This document shows, piece after piece, positions 28,463-36,998 of a stretch of 64,000 nt of DNA (position 1 is the stretch's first letter; each line of letters begins with the position of its first letter). The notes under the pieces are model-generated. The model was not told the DNA's origin. It saw nothing but the letters and a program-made list of their open reading frames with translations, and searched no databases. Made by a program: the position numbers and the translations under genes. The stretch spans positions 2,046,001 through 2,110,000 of the forward strand of contig NC_010528.1 of assembly GCF_000069785.1 (NCBI RefSeq), written 5' to 3'. The stretch is from Cupriavidus taiwanensis LMG 19424 (lineage in GTDB: Bacteria; Pseudomonadota; Gammaproteobacteria; Burkholderiales; Burkholderiaceae).

Positions 28463-29512
28463 TCATCCAGACAGTTGCCGCGCGCCGCGGGGCTGATCGA
28501 GCCATGCGACCATCAGCCAGGCATACAGCGTGACGCCGACAAACAAGCCCATGCGCACGGCAAAGGCGGTATAGACGTCCTTCCCGGCGGCGCTGTCCTG
28601 CACCGACTGGCCCAGCAGGATAATCAGCGTCACGAGGGTATTGACCCAGAAGCCTGGCGGGTACCGCGACGGGCTCAGGCCATACAGCTTGCGCCCCACC
28701 AGCAGGCCGAACAGCAGCATCCAAAGGAAGTACATCCACAAATGCACGAACAGGCTGAGCGCGCCCCAGAACAGGATCGCCAGCACACCGCCAAGCAGGG
28801 TCGAGCCCAGCAGTTCGCGCCCCGCGCCGCGTGCCGAGGTGGTGCAGGTTTGCCGGCCCAGAGTGGCCGCCTTCATGATGACCGGCAGGTACGCCGCCGG
28901 ATCGTTCAGCGCGAGCAGGAATGCCGGCATGACCACCAGCGCGGCGCGCAGCGCGACCCGGGCGGCCTGGTCTTCCGGCAGCTCCGCGGGTGCGGACGGG
29001 GTACCTGCGCCAACGGGCTCGGGAAACAGCCAGTGGCCAATCCCCAGCGCCACCAGGGCGACGAGCAAGCCCTTGACCAGCGCCTCGATCACCGTGACCG
29101 CCAGTCCGAAATCAAAGGTGCCTGCCGCCGAAATCATGGTCAGGCCGACCACCAGGAACGTCGACACCAGCCCGTTGCCGCCGCGCAAGCCGTAGCGAAA
29201 GGCCAGGAACAGGCACAGGCCGACCAGCAGCACACCACTGGCGGGGTAATAGCGCAGCAGGGGGATCAGCAGCAGGCCGGTGCCCGTGGTCAGCATCACC
29301 ACCAGCGCCAGGCCCAGTCCCGTCCGGGGCGACATCGGCCGGTTGAGCGTCGCCAGCAGGAACACGCCCAGCACCGGCGCGACCATGGGGACCGGCAGCG
29401 CCAGTCCGAAGCTGGTCGCCAGGCACAGCGCGGTGCCGCTGGCCAGGCGCAGGCAACGCCGGCTGCGTGGGTCGCGCGGGGGCCATGGCGGCGCCTGGCC
29501 GTCAGTAGACAT
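28463..29512 (-). CDS. DUF2955 inner-membrane protein (FUSC/AaeB-like pump subunit)
   Basis: 349 aa with two blocks of hydrophobic helices, beginning after CLRLASGTALCLATSFGLAL. The pattern fits DUF2955, a relative of the FUSC/aromatic acid exporter inner-membrane proteins. Its start overlaps the 3' end of the HlyD-type adaptor gene by 11 bp. With that adaptor and the NodT-type outer-membrane gene it makes a plausible AaeAB-like tripartite exporter. Substrate unknown. Confidence 0.75.
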   Translation of the reverse strand: MSTDGQAPPWPPRDPRSRRCLRLASGTALCLATSFGLALPVPMVAPVLGVFLLATLNRPMSPRTGLGLALVVMLTTGTGLLLIPLLRYYPASGVLLVGLCLFLAFRYGLRGGNGLVSTFLVVGLTMISAAGTFDFGLAVTVIEALVKGLLVALVALGIGHWLFPEPVGAGTPSAPAELPEDQAARVALRAALVVMPAFLLALNDPAAYLPVIMKAATLGRQTCTTSARGAGRELLGSTLLGGVLAILFWGALSLFVHLWMYFLWMLLFGLLVGRKLYGLSPSRYPPGFWVNTLVTLIILLGQSVQDSAAGKDVYTAFAVRMGLFVGVTLYAWLMVAWLDQPRGARQLSG

Positions 29513-30641
29513 AGGAAAGCCAGCTCATCAGGTACAGGAACAACCGGCCAAGCGGATTGAGCGGGTTGCCTTCGGTGGGAAATGCCATGACCTCGGCCTG
29601 CCCGCCCACGCGAATGCCGCGCAGCGGCGCAAGCTCGCCGCGGTCGAACTCGACAATGACCGGGAAGCGTTGCGCCGGGCGCAGCCAGTCACGACTGTTC
29701 TGTACCGTCGGCAGGCTGCCCGGCGGCGTGCCCGGCCCGACGTTGACGCCGTAGCCGACGCTGCGCACCCGGCCTTCGAAGACCCTGCCCGGCAAGGCAT
29801 CCAGCACGATCGCAACCGGCGTGCCGGGCTCGACGCGGCCGAGGTTGTTTTCGGTCATTTCGGCGTTGATCCACACGTCGTGGATGGGGATCAGCGTCAT
29901 GACCGGGTTGCCGGCCGCGGCAAACTGGCCGACATCGGTGCGCAGGTCGGTGACCAGCCCGGCGGCGCGCGCCCGCACCTGCGTGTTGGCCAGGTCCAGT
30001 TCGGCTTTTTCCAGCGCCGAGGCGGCGCTGCGCAGCTTGGCGTTGTCTTCGTCGCTGCCGCCCTCCTGCTCGCGCGCACGCTGGACCTCGGCCCTGGCGG
30101 CGGCGACCTGGCTGACGGCCTGCTCCAAACTGGCCCGCGCCACTTCCAGGCGCCGCAGCGAAATGGTGCCGGGGTCCTCGCTGTACAGCCGCTCGAGACG
30201 CTCGCTATCCTGCCGCGCCTTGACTTCGTTGGCACGGGCCGCGCGCAACGATGCCTGCGCCGACTCGATGCCTGCCGTGCTGGCCCCGATCTGCCGGCGC
30301 GTCGACTCCAGTTCGGCACGGGCGCGGTCCACGGCGATGCGGTACTGCTGGGGATCCACCTCGAACAGCACCGTGCCCGCCGCAACGTCCTGGTTGTTGC
30401 GCACATGCACCTTGATCACGCGGCCGGACACTTCCGCGGCCACCGGCACCACGAAGGCCTGGATCCGCGCCTGTTGCGTGTATGGCGTCAGGCGGTCGGC
30501 CAGCAGATACCAGGCGAGGCTGACCACGATCAGCAGCAGCACCCAGCGCACGCCCTTCTTTGACGTATCGGCCGTGGGCGGCGGCGGCGCGGGGGGCGGC
30601 GTCACTGTCGGTGCCGCGGAGGGCTGCGGGGTGTCGTTCAT
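29502..30641 (-). CDS. HlyD-family periplasmic adaptor (EmrA/AaeA-like)
   Basis: Membrane fusion protein of 379 aa. A Pro-rich cytoplasmic tail is followed by one membrane segment at about 31-50 (VRWVLLLIVVSLAWYLLAD). The lipoyl half-motifs (AEVSGRVIKVHVRNNQDVAAG and VRARAAGLVTDLRTDVGQF) flank an alpha-helical hairpin rich in Ala/Glu/Arg. Start ATG at 30639-30641; a longer frame to 30785 overlaps the upstream gene and is rejected. It bridges the DUF2955 protein and the outer-membrane factor encoded beside it. Confidence 0.88.
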   Translation of the reverse strand: MNDTPQPSAAPTVTPPPAPPPPTADTSKKGVRWVLLLIVVSLAWYLLADRLTPYTQQARIQAFVVPVAAEVSGRVIKVHVRNNQDVAAGTVLFEVDPQQYRIAVDRARAELESTRRQIGASTAGIESAQASLRAARANEVKARQDSERLERLYSEDPGTISLRRLEVARASLEQAVSQVAAARAEVQRAREQEGGSDEDNAKLRSAASALEKAELDLANTQVRARAAGLVTDLRTDVGQFAAAGNPVMTLIPIHDVWINAEMTENNLGRVEPGTPVAIVLDALPGRVFEGRVRSVGYGVNVGPGTPPGSLPTVQNSRDWLRPAQRFPVIVEFDRGELAPLRGIRVGGQAEVMAFPTEGNPLNPLGRLFLYLMSWLSYVY

Positions 30642-30651
30642 CGGCACTCGC

Positions 30652-32193
30652 TCAGGGGTTACGGTGGGCTGACGGGGAAACCGGCGCGGGCCCTGGCTCG
30701 TCCAGCAAGGTGCCCCAGTCAGTACGTTGCCGCATCTGCTCGCGCGTGGCGGTGTCGAGCAGCGGCTGCTCGCTGGACCATCCACCCCCGAGCGCCTTGT
30801 ACACGGCGATCAGGTCGCTGACCGCGTTGCTGCGGTTGACCACGTAGGCGTCCTGCTGGGCCGCCAGCGCGCGCTGTGAATCCAGCACGCGCTGGAAGTC
30901 CGAGTAGCCCTCGCGGTAAAGCGCGTTGGCCAGGGTCAGCGAACGCTGCGCGGCCAGCGCGCTGTCGCGCAGGATCTCCTCGCGCTCCAGCGCCTTGATC
31001 AGCGCGCTCGCAGCATCGTCGGCTTCACGCGCCGCCTGCCGCACGGCATCCTGGTAGGCAACGATCAGTTGCTGCAGGCGGGCATCCTGCACGCGCACGG
31101 TGTTCTTGATGCGGCCATAGTCGAATACGTTCCAGCGCAAGGCCGGCCCGCCGGCCAGCGCCAGGCTGTTGGGCGTGCCCGCCAGCGTGCTGGCGGACCA
31201 GACGATGCTACCCAGCAGCGTCACCGACGGATACAGATCGGCCTCTGCCACGCCGATCAGCGCCGACTGCGCGGCGATCTGCAGCTCGGCGGCGCGGATA
31301 TCCGGACGGCGCTGCAACAGGCTGGCCGGCACGTCCTGCAGCACGGCGCGATCGATCAGCGGAATCACGCCTTCCTTGCCAGCCAGCTCCGGCAAATCCG
31401 GCAAGGCTCCGGGCGGACGGCCGATCAGCACCGCCAGGGCATTGCGGGTGCGCGTGATCTGGCTTTCAAATTCCGGGATGGTGCTGAGGGTGCCCAGGTA
31501 CTGGGTCTTCGCTTGTTGCAGGTCCAGCTCGTCGGTCTCGCCGCTCTTGAACAGGCGCTCGGTGATTTCCAGGCTGCGCCGCTGCAGCGCCGCGTTGCCG
31601 CGGGCGATGCCCAGGCGCGCCTCGGCCGTGCGCAAGGCAAAGTAGGTCTCCGCCACCTGGGCGCGCAGCAGCACCAGCACATCGTCGCGGTTGGCGCTGG
31701 CCGCAAAGTAGGCGGCATCGGCGGATTCTATGGCGCGGCTGAAGCGCCCCCAGAAATCCAGCTCCCAGCCGATGTCGAACCCGGCGCTGTATTGCCAGAA
31801 GCGACTGTTCTGCGGGTTGCGGCCACCGGACTGCCGGCGCTCCGTGTACAGGACATCGGCGCTCGCCTGCTGCAATTGCGGGAAGCGTCCGCTGCGCGCA
31901 ATGCCCAGTTGGGCGCGCGCTTCCATCACGCGCAGGCCGGCGATCTTCAGGCCGGCGTTGTGCGCATCGGCTTCGGCAATCAGCCGTTCGAGCGCCGGGT
32001 CGCCGAAGACCTGCCACCACTCGCGGAGGTCAGGCTGCGCCCGCTGCACGGTCGCCTGCCCGAGCGCCGGGGTGTGCCACTGCTGCGTCCACGGTTCCTG
32101 CTGTGGCTGGAAATCCGGCCCCAGGCGCGCGCATCCCCCCACGCAGCAGGCGGCGGCCAGCAATGCGCGCAGAGGACGGTTCCCGCGCGGCAT
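30652..32193 (-). CDS. Outer-membrane efflux lipoprotein (NodT/OprM family)
   Basis: TolC-fold channel of 513 aa. The signal peptide ends in lipobox VGGC (Cys21), followed by ARLGPDF, the usual NodT start (GPDY-like). Two repeated outer-membrane efflux domains follow, with LYPSVTLLGS and YSDFQRVLDSQRALA typical of the second. Start ATG at 32191-32193. It lies 17 bp after the AI-2E-type permease gene and 10 bp before the adaptor gene. Confidence 0.9.
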   Translation of the reverse strand: MPRGNRPLRALLAAACCVGGCARLGPDFQPQQEPWTQQWHTPALGQATVQRAQPDLREWWQVFGDPALERLIAEADAHNAGLKIAGLRVMEARAQLGIARSGRFPQLQQASADVLYTERRQSGGRNPQNSRFWQYSAGFDIGWELDFWGRFSRAIESADAAYFAASANRDDVLVLLRAQVAETYFALRTAEARLGIARGNAALQRRSLEITERLFKSGETDELDLQQAKTQYLGTLSTIPEFESQITRTRNALAVLIGRPPGALPDLPELAGKEGVIPLIDRAVLQDVPASLLQRRPDIRAAELQIAAQSALIGVAEADLYPSVTLLGSIVWSASTLAGTPNSLALAGGPALRWNVFDYGRIKNTVRVQDARLQQLIVAYQDAVRQAAREADDAASALIKALEREEILRDSALAAQRSLTLANALYREGYSDFQRVLDSQRALAAQQDAYVVNRSNAVSDLIAVYKALGGGWSSEQPLLDTATREQMRQRTDWGTLLDEPGPAPVSPSAHRNP

Positions 32194-32210
32194 GGGCGGC
32201 CCGGATGGCT

Positions 32211-33314
32211 TCAGGTCTGCTGCTGGTTGCCGGGCTCGGTCTGCGACGGCGGATCCTCGACCCATTGCCAGAACAGCTGATAGCCGACCGCCAGCACCAC
32301 CGGGCCGATGAACAGGCCGATCACGCCGCCGGTCACCATTCCACCGAGCGCGCCGATCAACACCACCGGCATCGGCACGTCGACGCCGCGGCCGAGCAAC
32401 AGCGGCTTGAGCACGTTATCGGCCAGCCCGGCCACGAAGACATAGATGGAGAAGACGATGGTAGCCACGCTGGCCCCTTCGCTGGCAAATACATAGATGA
32501 TCACCGGCACGGTGATCAGCGTGGCCGGCAGCTGCGCGATGCCCAGCAGCAGCACCGCCATGGCCAGCACGCCAGCGGCCGGGACCCCCTTGATCACAAA
32601 GGCAACGCCGATCAGCAGCATCTGGATAAAGGCGATGCCGACCACGCCCTGGGCCACCGCGCGAATGGTCGCCGTGCACAGCGAGGCGATGCGCTGGCCG
32701 CGTTCCGGGCCAAACACGCGCGCGGCAATCTGCACGGCGCTGCGGTTGCCGGCCTCGCCGTACGCCATGAAGATGCCGCCGATAATCAACGCGAAGACAA
32801 AGATCAGCAGCCCCTTGCCGATGCCCGCGGCGGTGCCCAGCACAGCCAGGCTGATTTCCCGCACCTGGGGCGCATGGGCCTGGATGACGCCGGTCAGGTC
32901 GGAGGCGGCCTGCAGCCAGACGTCGTACAGGCGTTGGCCCACCAGCGGCCAGCTGGCGACTGACTCGGCCGGCGGCGGAATATGCAAGCCCTCTTTTCGG
33001 ATCACGGCCATCGCATTGGCCACGGAGTCGACCATGGCCGCGCCCAGCAGGTATGCCGGCAGCGCGATGATGGCAATGGCGGCCAGGACGATGAGCGTGG
33101 CGGCGCGTCCGTCCTTGTTGCCGAGCTTGCGCCTGAGGCGGACCTGCAAGGGATAGATGGTCACGGCGAGTATCACCGACCAGACAATGAGATCGAGAAA
33201 GGGCCGGAATATCTGGAAGCAGAAGATCGCCAGCACCGCGATCAGCCCCGCGCGGATCAGCACATCGAGTAGGCCGCGCGACAGCACGCGCTCCGAAATT
33301 GGCGTAGGCATCAT
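32211..33314 (-). CDS. AI-2E family membrane transporter (YdiK/PerM-like)
   Basis: 367 aa with about eight membrane helices. The AI-2E family pattern is seen in IFRPFLDLIVWSVILAVTIYPL and the C-terminal VPMPVVLIGALGGMVTGGVIGLFIGP. Family members include TqsA (autoinducer-2 export) and Na+/H+ antiporters; most have unknown substrates. ATG at 33314 with GGGAG 8 nt upstream; the next codon is also ATG. First gene of the five-gene envelope operon. Confidence 0.85.
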   Translation of the reverse strand: MMPTPISERVLSRGLLDVLIRAGLIAVLAIFCFQIFRPFLDLIVWSVILAVTIYPLQVRLRRKLGNKDGRAATLIVLAAIAIIALPAYLLGAAMVDSVANAMAVIRKEGLHIPPPAESVASWPLVGQRLYDVWLQAASDLTGVIQAHAPQVREISLAVLGTAAGIGKGLLIFVFALIIGGIFMAYGEAGNRSAVQIAARVFGPERGQRIASLCTATIRAVAQGVVGIAFIQMLLIGVAFVIKGVPAAGVLAMAVLLLGIAQLPATLITVPVIIYVFASEGASVATIVFSIYVFVAGLADNVLKPLLLGRGVDVPMPVVLIGALGGMVTGGVIGLFIGPVVLAVGYQLFWQWVEDPPSQTEPGNQQQT

Positions 33315-33617
33315 CGCTTGTCTCCCTGCAGATCACTACCAAGACCCAGGACCGGCAACCCCGCCGTCGCGCATTCGGCAGGCCAGGTTATGTACTGACC
33401 GCTTGGACGGATGAAATCCAGTCTAGATGAGGGGTGGAGCCGGCACAACCTCAAAAGGTGTGCTTATCGCTACATGGGCATCAGTGCCTGGCGCATGGCT
33501 CTGCGACCGGGTGGCCATTGGACCGCCATGGGGACACCGCGAAATGGCGCCGGAAGATGCCGGCGCAGCGGCAGGAGCGGCCCGGGCGATTCGGCGGTGC
33601 GAATCCATGCGGCCTGC
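33315..33617. other. Spacer between tRNA-Arg and the AI-2E operon
   Basis: 303 bp. It should hold the promoter of the five-gene operon, but no convincing -35/-10 pair was found. Small open frames here are not supported by start sites or codon use. Confidence 0.4.
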
Positions 33618-33694
33618 TGGCGCGTCCTAGAGGATTCGAACCTCTGACCGCTCGCTTAGAAGGCGAGTGCTCTATCCAACTGAGCTAAGGACGC
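33618..33694 (-). tRNA. tRNA-Arg (TCT)
   Basis: 77 nt with encoded CCA. Acceptor GCGTCCT pairs with AGGACGC, anticodon loop CTTCTAA (anticodon TCT), T loop TTCGAAT. It reads AGA codons, which are rare in this GC-rich genome. Confidence 0.96.
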
Positions 33695-33745
33695 GAAGGC
33701 GTGCATTCTACCGCAGCGCCCGGCCGCGGTGACAAGCCCTGCACG

Positions 33746-35008
33746 TCACGACGCGACGCGCGGCTGGCTGCGCGTGACGAAGCGTCCGGCGCCTGCGACG
33801 TCGGCCATGTCCGCGGCATCGCCGCCGGCGGGGTGCAGCGACACGCAATTGCGCCCTTTCAGCTTGGCGTCATAGAGGGCACGATCAGCGCGGCGCATCA
33901 GCGCATCGGCGCCCTCGCCGGGCTGCCGCGCCGCCACGCCGATGCTGACGGTATAGGCGATCGGATCGGGTTCGGACGGGCACGGCGTCGCGCGCACCGC
34001 CGTCGCCAGACGCAGGCAGGCCAGCCGTCCGGTCTCCAGCGCGGTATCCGGCATCACGATGGCAAATTCTTCGCCGCCCAGCCGCCCTGCCAGGTGCCCC
34101 TGGCCGAGCGTCTTGCGCAGCAGGCCGGCAAAGTGCCGCAACACGCTGTCTCCCGCCAGATGGCCGTAGACATCGTTGATGGCCTTGAAGTGGTCGAGGT
34201 CGACAAACGCGACCGTCATCGGCTTGCGCTGCCGCTCGGCCTGCAGGCAAGCGCCCTCCAGCTCCTCCCAGAAGGCGCCGCGCAGCAGTACATCGGTCAG
34301 GTCGTCATGCCGCGCGCGCCGCTCCAGCATGCGCCGCAGCCGGTCGTGCGCCATCAGCGCAAAGCTCACCGAGACCCCGACCAGGGCAAAGACATTGAAT
34401 ATCGCCAGCTCGCCATCCCACGGCAGCGGCCGCGGCCAGGCGGCGCCCTGCGACATCGCCGCCAGCGGCCCAAGCATGGTCCAGGCATTGATGGCGGCGG
34501 CGGCAATCACGATCACCGCCAGCGACCACGCCGCCAGCCGCCCGGTGCCACGCGTGGCCGGCACCGATGGCACCACGCTGCGGGCCAGGTCCAGCAGCAG
34601 CACAATATGGCAAGCGCTCAGGACCGGCGCCAGCTCGGGCAGCGCCACGGCGTTGGCCAGAAATCGCGGCGCCAGGTCGCCCCAGGCCACCGCCGCCGCG
34701 GCGGCGAGGTTCAGCGCCAGCAAGCCTGTGGCACGGCCGGGCCGTTGCGCAAAGTGCCGCGCGCCTACCGCCATCACGGAAAGCGCGGCGAGCAGCGCCA
34801 GGTCGGTCGACTCCGGCACCAGCCACATCGGCCGTAATACCTGCACCGCCGCGAGCGCCGCGGCAAACGCCGCCAGCACGCTGCCCAGGGCCCAGGATGT
34901 CAGGCCGCTGCGGTCCATGCCCGACGACCGGCGCAACACCACGCATACCACCGCCATCTGCAAGGCAAAGAGCCCCGCGATGAGCACAACCACGTGCGAC
35001 TGAAACAT
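33746..35008 (-). CDS. Membrane-bound diguanylate cyclase (GGDEF)
   Basis: 420 aa. The first roughly 240 residues form about seven membrane helices; the C-terminal GGDEF domain has GRLGGEEFAIVMPD near residue 310 with the intact GGEEF active site, plus DLDHFKAINDVYGH. It should make cyclic di-GMP. The stretch before the motif reads GQGHLAGRLGGEEF, so the RxxD inhibitory site is missing and product feedback inhibition is not expected. Start ATG at 35006-35008. The membrane sensor part matches no family I can name. Confidence 0.88.
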   Translation of the reverse strand: MFQSHVVVLIAGLFALQMAVVCVVLRRSSGMDRSGLTSWALGSVLAAFAAALAAVQVLRPMWLVPESTDLALLAALSVMAVGARHFAQRPGRATGLLALNLAAAAAVAWGDLAPRFLANAVALPELAPVLSACHIVLLLDLARSVVPSVPATRGTGRLAAWSLAVIVIAAAAINAWTMLGPLAAMSQGAAWPRPLPWDGELAIFNVFALVGVSVSFALMAHDRLRRMLERRARHDDLTDVLLRGAFWEELEGACLQAERQRKPMTVAFVDLDHFKAINDVYGHLAGDSVLRHFAGLLRKTLGQGHLAGRLGGEEFAIVMPDTALETGRLACLRLATAVRATPCPSEPDPIAYTVSIGVAARQPGEGADALMRRADRALYDAKLKGRNCVSLHPAGGDAADMADVAGAGRFVTRSQPRVAS

Positions 35009-35419
35009 CTTTATTCCCGTCCAAGGCAACGAGCGGTGCTCCGCATGCCGCCGCTCTTGCCTGCTTCTTTGCCGATCCTGTGCCGGATCGTTGTTATCGA
35101 ATGCCGCACTTCCTGTGTCAGGCCGCCCGTGCAGCCATGCGGCAAACGCGGGCAAACCGAGCCGCTCGCCCAGGGCGGGAGCGCCGTTCTTGTTCTGGTG
35201 ATCAGGTCAGTCCGGAAGGAAATACGCAAAACCGGGCGTTCCAACAGCACGCCGGTCGGACTGGAGCGGTGTGCGGATTATCGCAGCGCGCAAACCCAAG
35301 TCAAGACAAAGCGCCCCCGCCAGAAGGGGGAGCAGCGCGGCGGGCCCGCCCGGCCCGGTGGCCGCCTGCGTCGACGCGCATTGACCGTAACGCGCCCACG
35401 CGGCTACAATGGCCGGCTT
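35009..35419. other. Spacer between the GGDEF gene and tRNA-Pro
   Basis: 411 bp of non-coding sequence. It holds the tRNA-Pro promoter at its right end and must contain the promoter for the diguanylate cyclase gene, which I could not pinpoint. No protein gene or repeat is supported. Confidence 0.4.
35381..35410 (+). promoter_or_regulatory. Promoter of tRNA-Pro
   Basis: -35 TTGACC (35381-35386), 18-nt spacer, -10 TACAAT (35405-35410), ending 9 nt before the mature tRNA. Confidence 0.8.
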
Positions 35420-35496
35420 CGGAGCGTAGCGCAGCCTGGTAGCGCATCTGATTTGGGATCAGAGGGTCGTAGGTTCGAATCCTATCGCTCCGACCA
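35420..35496 (+). tRNA. tRNA-Pro (TGG)
   Basis: 77 nt with encoded CCA. Acceptor CGGAGCG pairs with CGCTCCG, anticodon loop TTTGGGA (anticodon TGG), T loop TTCGAAT. Own promoter and terminator make it a monocistronic unit. Confidence 0.97.
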
Positions 35497-35510
35497 GAAA
35501 TACCCAAACA

Positions 35511-35545
35511 ACGGCCTGGATCGCAAGATCCAGGCCGTTTTTCTT
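35511..35545 (+). terminator. Terminator after tRNA-Pro
   Basis: 12-bp perfect stem ACGGCCTGGATC / GATCCAGGCCGT with loop GCAA, then TTTTCTTT. Confidence 0.92.
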
Positions 35546-35620
35546 TGGGTTCTCCGCGTTTTCCGTCGCGTCTGCACCAGGCAGCCATGCCGTGCGGCAT
35601 GCGGCGCATGCAACACCCTG

Positions 35621-36361
35621 TCACCACGGGAACAAGTCCGGCCAGATCACCGCGCCAGCAAAAAGCATCAGTATCACCGCCGCCATCACCAACCCCCTTC
35701 CGGGGCCATGCTGGCTGGCTTCGACTTGCGGCAGCCATGAAGTCGCGGCCTCCGGGGGCGGCGCTGCGGGTGGCGGAGCCGGCGAGCTGCCGGCAGGCGG
35801 GGCGGCACTCATCGCGAAATCGGCTTCGGCCAGCAGGAAGCCCATCGGTGTGGCCTGCTGGGTGGCGCTGATGGGCCGGAACAGCAGCTTGGACAGCGCC
35901 AGGCAATCATCCAAAGCCACTTGCGGCCGCGGACGGAAGATATGCAGTTGCTCGCACAGGGTATCGAGCTTGTGGTTGGCGGCGTGGAAATACTGGGACC
36001 AGCGCACCTGCCGCACCGAGCAGCGCCAGCGCTTGTCCCGGATGCCGGGCAACACCTTCTCCAGCATCCTGGCGTTGAACGCGGCCCCATGGGCCACCAG
36101 CACGTCGGCATCGTCGATGATGGCGCGGATGGCGCCGAGGTCGAAGCGACGTCCGCGCAGCATGTCGGCGGTCAGGCCGTGGGTATCGGTGGCCGCCGCG
36201 CTGATTGGCACGGTGGGCTCCTGTGAGCCGTAATACTCCGCGACTTCGCGCAACAGGCCTCCGGCGCGCGGCGACACCTCGACCAGCAGCAAGCCGATGC
36301 TGACGGGCTCATCCGCTGGCGTGAGCCCGGTGGTTTCGGTACTGACGATTGCGACCCGCAT
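35621..36361 (-). CDS. Degenerate DEDDh exonuclease-like protein with C-terminal membrane anchor
   Basis: 246 aa. Residues 1-165 look like the DnaQ/epsilon exonuclease fold: VAIVSTETTGL, LVAHGAAFNARML, LDTLCEQL, ALDDCLALSKLL. However, the catalytic set is broken. The first Asp of DxE is Ser7 (Glu9 remains), the Exo II Asp is Asn96, and the Exo III His is Gln147 (Asp152 remains). A Pro/Ala-rich linker (about 188-206) leads to a membrane helix at 223-240 (LVMAAVILMLFAGAVIW) near the very C-terminus. GGAG lies 5 nt before the ATG at 36361; an in-frame GTG two codons earlier is less likely. Probably a nucleic-acid-binding or regulatory protein tethered to the inner membrane rather than a nuclease. 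Function unknown. Confidence 0.8.
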   Translation of the reverse strand: MRVAIVSTETTGLTPADEPVSIGLLLVEVSPRAGGLLREVAEYYGSQEPTVPISAAATDTHGLTADMLRGRRFDLGAIRAIIDDADVLVAHGAAFNARMLEKVLPGIRDKRWRCSVRQVRWSQYFHAANHKLDTLCEQLHIFRPRPQVALDDCLALSKLLFRPISATQQATPMGFLLAEADFAMSAAPPAGSSPAPPPAAPPPEAATSWLPQVEASQHGPGRGLVMAAVILMLFAGAVIWPDLFPW

Positions 36362-36476
36362 GGGCACTCCGGGGTGGCTGTACGCGGGCGTGGTAAGCGC
36401 CAGCCGCTATGGTTGTTCTTCCTCTAGCGTAGTGCGAGCGCGTTACTGGTCATATCAGCCAGATGGGCTACACGGT

Positions 36477-36998
36477 TCAGGCGGGGGGCGGGGCGTCCGG
36501 CGCGGCGCGCCGCCGCTCGAGGTTGCAGTACACATCGGCGGCGACCAGCCCGAACAGCGCATGCGCGAACAGAGACTCCCAGCCGCGCGCTTCGTCGAAC
36601 CAGTTCATATAGCGCGCAAACACATAGAAGTTGACCAGGTACACCACCACGCCGAACACGATGCCGACGACCGAGGCCAGGCCCAGGCTGGTGTCGAGCC
36701 GGAACGACGACAGGATCAGCGCCAGTGCCGCCGCCAGGATGATCGACAAGGCGAAATGCACCGTCCCCGCGGCCAGCACGATGGTCCAGTTAAAGGCATC
36801 GGCCGACAGCGCCTCGCGGCCGAGCAGGATGGCGGCGACCATCTTCACGGTGCCCCAGGCGCCCTGGTACAGCAGGAAACGTGCGGTCAGCAGCTCCAGC
36901 ACCATGTAGACCGCGCCGGCAATCAGCCCCGCCAGCACCGCGGCGCGCCAGTCGGGACGGCAACGGACGTAGCGATGCGATTCCAGATGGAGTTCCAT
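36477..36998 (-). CDS. Four-helix integral membrane protein of unknown function
   Basis: 173 aa with four hydrophobic segments at about residues 19-42, 51-60 with 72-95, and 105-128. It carries an extended tail (NLERRRAAPDAPPPA). A strong GAGGAG lies 6 nt before the ATG at 36996-36998. It stands alone between the exonuclease-like gene and the infA region. No family was recognised. Confidence 0.7.
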   Translation of the reverse strand: MELHLESHRYVRCRPDWRAAVLAGLIAGAVYMVLELLTARFLLYQGAWGTVKMVAAILLGREALSADAFNWTIVLAAGTVHFALSIILAAALALILSSFRLDTSLGLASVVGIVFGVVVYLVNFYVFARYMNWFDEARGWESLFAHALFGLVAADVYCNLERRRAAPDAPPPA

